DNA from: Paraburkholderia bannensis NBRC 103871
GTDB lineage: Bacteria; Pseudomonadota; Gammaproteobacteria; Burkholderiales; Burkholderiaceae
Length of the DNA: 64,000 nucleotides
Direction of reading: 5' to 3'
Assembly: GCF_000685015.1 (NCBI RefSeq)
Contig: NZ_BAYA01000001.1
Location: 186,001 to 250,000 of the forward strand
Made by a program: the position numbers and the translations under genes. The notes under the pieces are model-generated. The model did not search any database, had not been told where the DNA came from, and worked only from the letters and a program-made list of their open reading frames with translations. The number at the start of each line of letters is the position of its first letter. The stretch's first letter is position 1. This document shows, in pieces, positions 62,542 through 64,000 of the stretch.

Positions 62542-63707
62542 GCCCGCCCCTTGCGGCTTTCCACGACACGCGCCACCACTTCGGCCGCACGCTCCTGGGT
62601 ATTCTGGCGCAGCGCGTGATGCATCTGCGTGAACACTTCGGTCAGGGTGCGCCGGTTCGCTTCGTCGTGCAACTGCGTGAGCGTGGCGTCCGCGAGCGCT
62701 TCGGGCGTAGCGAAATGCTGGAGAATCTCCGGCACCACAAAACGCCCCGCGAGGATATTCGGCAGCCCAACGTACGGCAGATAGGCCTGACGGCGCATGA
62801 TCTGGCCCGTGAGCCAGGGCACCTTGTACGAAATCACCATCGGCTTCTTGAGCAGCGCCGCTTCGAGCGTAACCGTACCGCTCTTCACGAGGATCGCATC
62901 GGCGGCCGTCATCGCGAGCTGCGACTGACCATCGACGATCGTGAGCGCGAGACCCTGGTGCTGGCTCGCCAGCTCCTGCAACTGCGCATGGATCGCCGGC
63001 GTCGCCGCCGGCATCACGAAGCGCAGGCCCGGTTCGCGCTGCTGCATGATCTGCATGGCGTCGAAGAAGGTCGGGCCGATCAGGTTGATCTCGGAGCGAC
63101 GGCTGCCCGGCAGCACCGCGATAATCGGGCCGCTATCGGGCAGACCCAATGCACGGCGCGCACCGGGCACGTCCGGTTCAAGCGGAATATCGTCGGCGAG
63201 CGGGTGGCCCACGTAGGACGCGGCCACGCCAGCTTTCTCCAGGATCGCCGTTTCGAACGGGAAGACGCAGAGCATGTGATCCACGGACTTCTGGATCTTC
63301 TTGATGCGACCGCCCCGCCACGCCCAGATCGACGGGCAGACGAAATGGATCGTAGGAATGCCGGCTTCGCGCAACGAATGTTCGAGGCCAAAGTTGAAGT
63401 CCGGCGCATCGACGCCGATAAAGACGTCAGGCTGTTCCGCAAGCAGCTGATGCTTGAGCTCGCGGCGAATGCGCAGGATTTCGGGAATATGCTTGAGCGC
63501 CTCGACGTAGCCGCGCACCGTGAGCTTGTCCATCGGCCAGTGCGCATCGAAACCCTCGGCCTGCATGCGCGGGCCGCCGATTCCGTAGTACTGCGCAGTA
63601 TCCGGCAGCTTGCTGACAAGCCCCTTGAGCAGCGACGATGCGAGCAGGTCGCCGGACGGTTCGCCGGCGACCATCGCGAGGCGCAACGGATGAGTTTGCA
63701 ACGCCAT
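62538..63707 (-). CDS. lpxB: Lipid-A-disaccharide synthase
   Basis: A 389-residue GT-B glycosyltransferase that joins two acylglucosamine units in lipid A synthesis. [19 protein letters not shown] is the start signature, [34 protein letters not shown] is the central block and [21 protein letters not shown] lies before the donor site. It is cytoplasmic/peripheral membrane. It starts three bases after lpxA stops and overlaps rnhB, so the three are co-transcribed. Confidence 0.96.
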   Translation of the reverse strand: MALQTHPLRLAMVAGEPSGDLLASSLLKGLVSKLPDTAQYYGIGGPRMQAEGFDAHWPMDKLTVRGYVEALKHIPEILRIRRELKHQLLAEQPDVFIGVDAPDFNFGLEHSLREAGIPTIHFVCPSIWAWRGGRIKKIQKSVDHMLCVFPFETAILEKAGVAASYVGHPLADDIPLEPDVPGARRALGLPDSGPIIAVLPGSRRSEINLIGPTFFDAMQIMQQREPGLRFVMPAATPAIHAQLQELASQHQGLALTIVDGQSQLAMTAADAILVKSGTVTLEAALLKKPMVISYKVPWLTGQIMRRQAYLPYVGLPNILAGRFVVPEILQHFATPEALADATLTQLHDEANRRTLTEVFTQMHHALRQNTQERAAEVVARVVESRKGRA

Positions 63708-63710
63708 CGT

Positions 63711-64000
63711 TTAGCGAATGATGCCGCGTTGCGACTGCTCGACAAAGTTGAGCAGCGCCTTCACGTGCTCGTCGCCATCGCCGCCCGCCTGCGCGAGTTC
63801 GGCGAGTTGCAGCTTGGCTTCTTCGAGCGACAGGCTGTTCTTGTACAGCGTGCGGTAGGCTGCGCGCAACGCCGAAATCGCGTCGGCCGAAAAACCGCGG
63901 CGGCGCAGGCCTTCGACGTTGATACCGTGCGGCACCGCCTTGTTGCCTGCGGCGATCACGAACGGCGGCACGTCCTGCACGAGCGCCGACGCGCCGCCCA
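63711..64000 (-). CDS. lpxA: UDP-N-acetylglucosamine acyltransferase LpxA, C-terminal part (partial at window end)
   Basis: The last about 95 residues of Lpx[38 protein letters not shown] is the end of the left-handed beta helix, followed by the helical C-terminal domain [21 protein letters not shown]. LpxA adds a 3-hydroxyacyl chain to UDP-GlcNAc in the first lipid A step. The start lies beyond the window edge. The stop is three bases from the lpxB start codon. Confidence 0.93.
   Translation of the reverse strand, partial: GGASALVQDVPPFVIAAGNKAVPHGINVEGLRRRGFSADAISALRAAYRTLYKNSLSLEEAKLQLAELAQAGGDGDEHVKALLNFVEQSQRGIIR

Noticed and set aside
1..64000. CRISPR arrays, rRNA, tRNA genes and purine riboswitches
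   Set aside because: No regularly spaced repeats, rRNA segments, cloverleaf-like sequences or recognisable aptamer cores were found by reading the intergenic regions.

Overview
The window is GC-rich, densely coded DNA with no rRNA, tRNA, insertion sequence or CRISPR array that I could see. Gene content and order point to a beta-proteobacterium of the Burkholderiaceae, most likely Paraburkholderia, Caballeronia or Burkholderia. The pointers are guaB next to guaA, ratA-rnfH beside smpB, ppsA divergent from its regulator, an rnhB-lpxB-lpxA run, and a trimeric autotransporter with an extended signal peptide. This assignment is inferred from family resemblance; no database search was run.

Layout. 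1-2000: end of a flavin monooxygenase, a methyltransferase and a candidate 51-residue membrane peptide. 2100-6310: putrescine ABC importer potFGHI. 6800-15520: single genes, including a DUF1289 protein, an OmpW porin, a nitronate monooxygenase, an aldehyde dehydrogenase, a tandem pair of unknown secreted proteins, the ABC-F protein YbiT, a beta-hydroxyacid dehydrogenase and a dodecin. 15640-25720: purine salvage and urate breakdown, with a BMP-type nucleoside ABC importer, a LysR regulator, 8-oxoguanine deaminase, hydroxyisourate hydrolase and membrane urate oxidase PuuD. 34800-41630: the second half of the same pathway, with ureidoglycolate lyase, allantoicase, OHCU decarboxylase, PuuE allantoinase, an Asp/hydantoin racemase-family protein, an NCS1 permease and a GntR regulator. 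Together they convert urate through 5-hydroxyisourate, OHCU, allantoin, allantoate and ureidoglycolate to glyoxylate and urea. 41900-48720: LdcA, TadA, a DUF1992 protein, a small lipoprotein, TyrB-AroP-Lrp for aromatic amino acids, and a VapBC module. 48840-64000: core genes guaA, guaB, an EamA transporter, rnfH, ratA, smpB, an SPFH/NfeD pair, ppsA/ppsR, a SpoU methyltransferase, rnhB, lpxB and lpxA.

The most interesting region lies between the two halves of the purine pathway (about 25.79-34.75 kb). An apparently undescribed peptide-export operon reads on the minus strand. It starts with a 35-codon gene (31589-31696) for a peptide with a double-glycine leader and a CC-x-x-CC core, followed by a perfect inverted repeat. 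Next come a divergent LpxL/HtrB-like acyltransferase that has lost its catalytic acid, an HlyD adaptor, an ABC exporter with an intact C39 peptidase domain, and a TolC gene carrying a +1 frameshift. This is the architecture of a microcin-type type I secretion system, with an unusual short Cys-rich product and an unexpected acyltransferase-like partner. A YadA-like adhesin is transcribed divergently from the peptide gene across an AT-rich 352-bp spacer.
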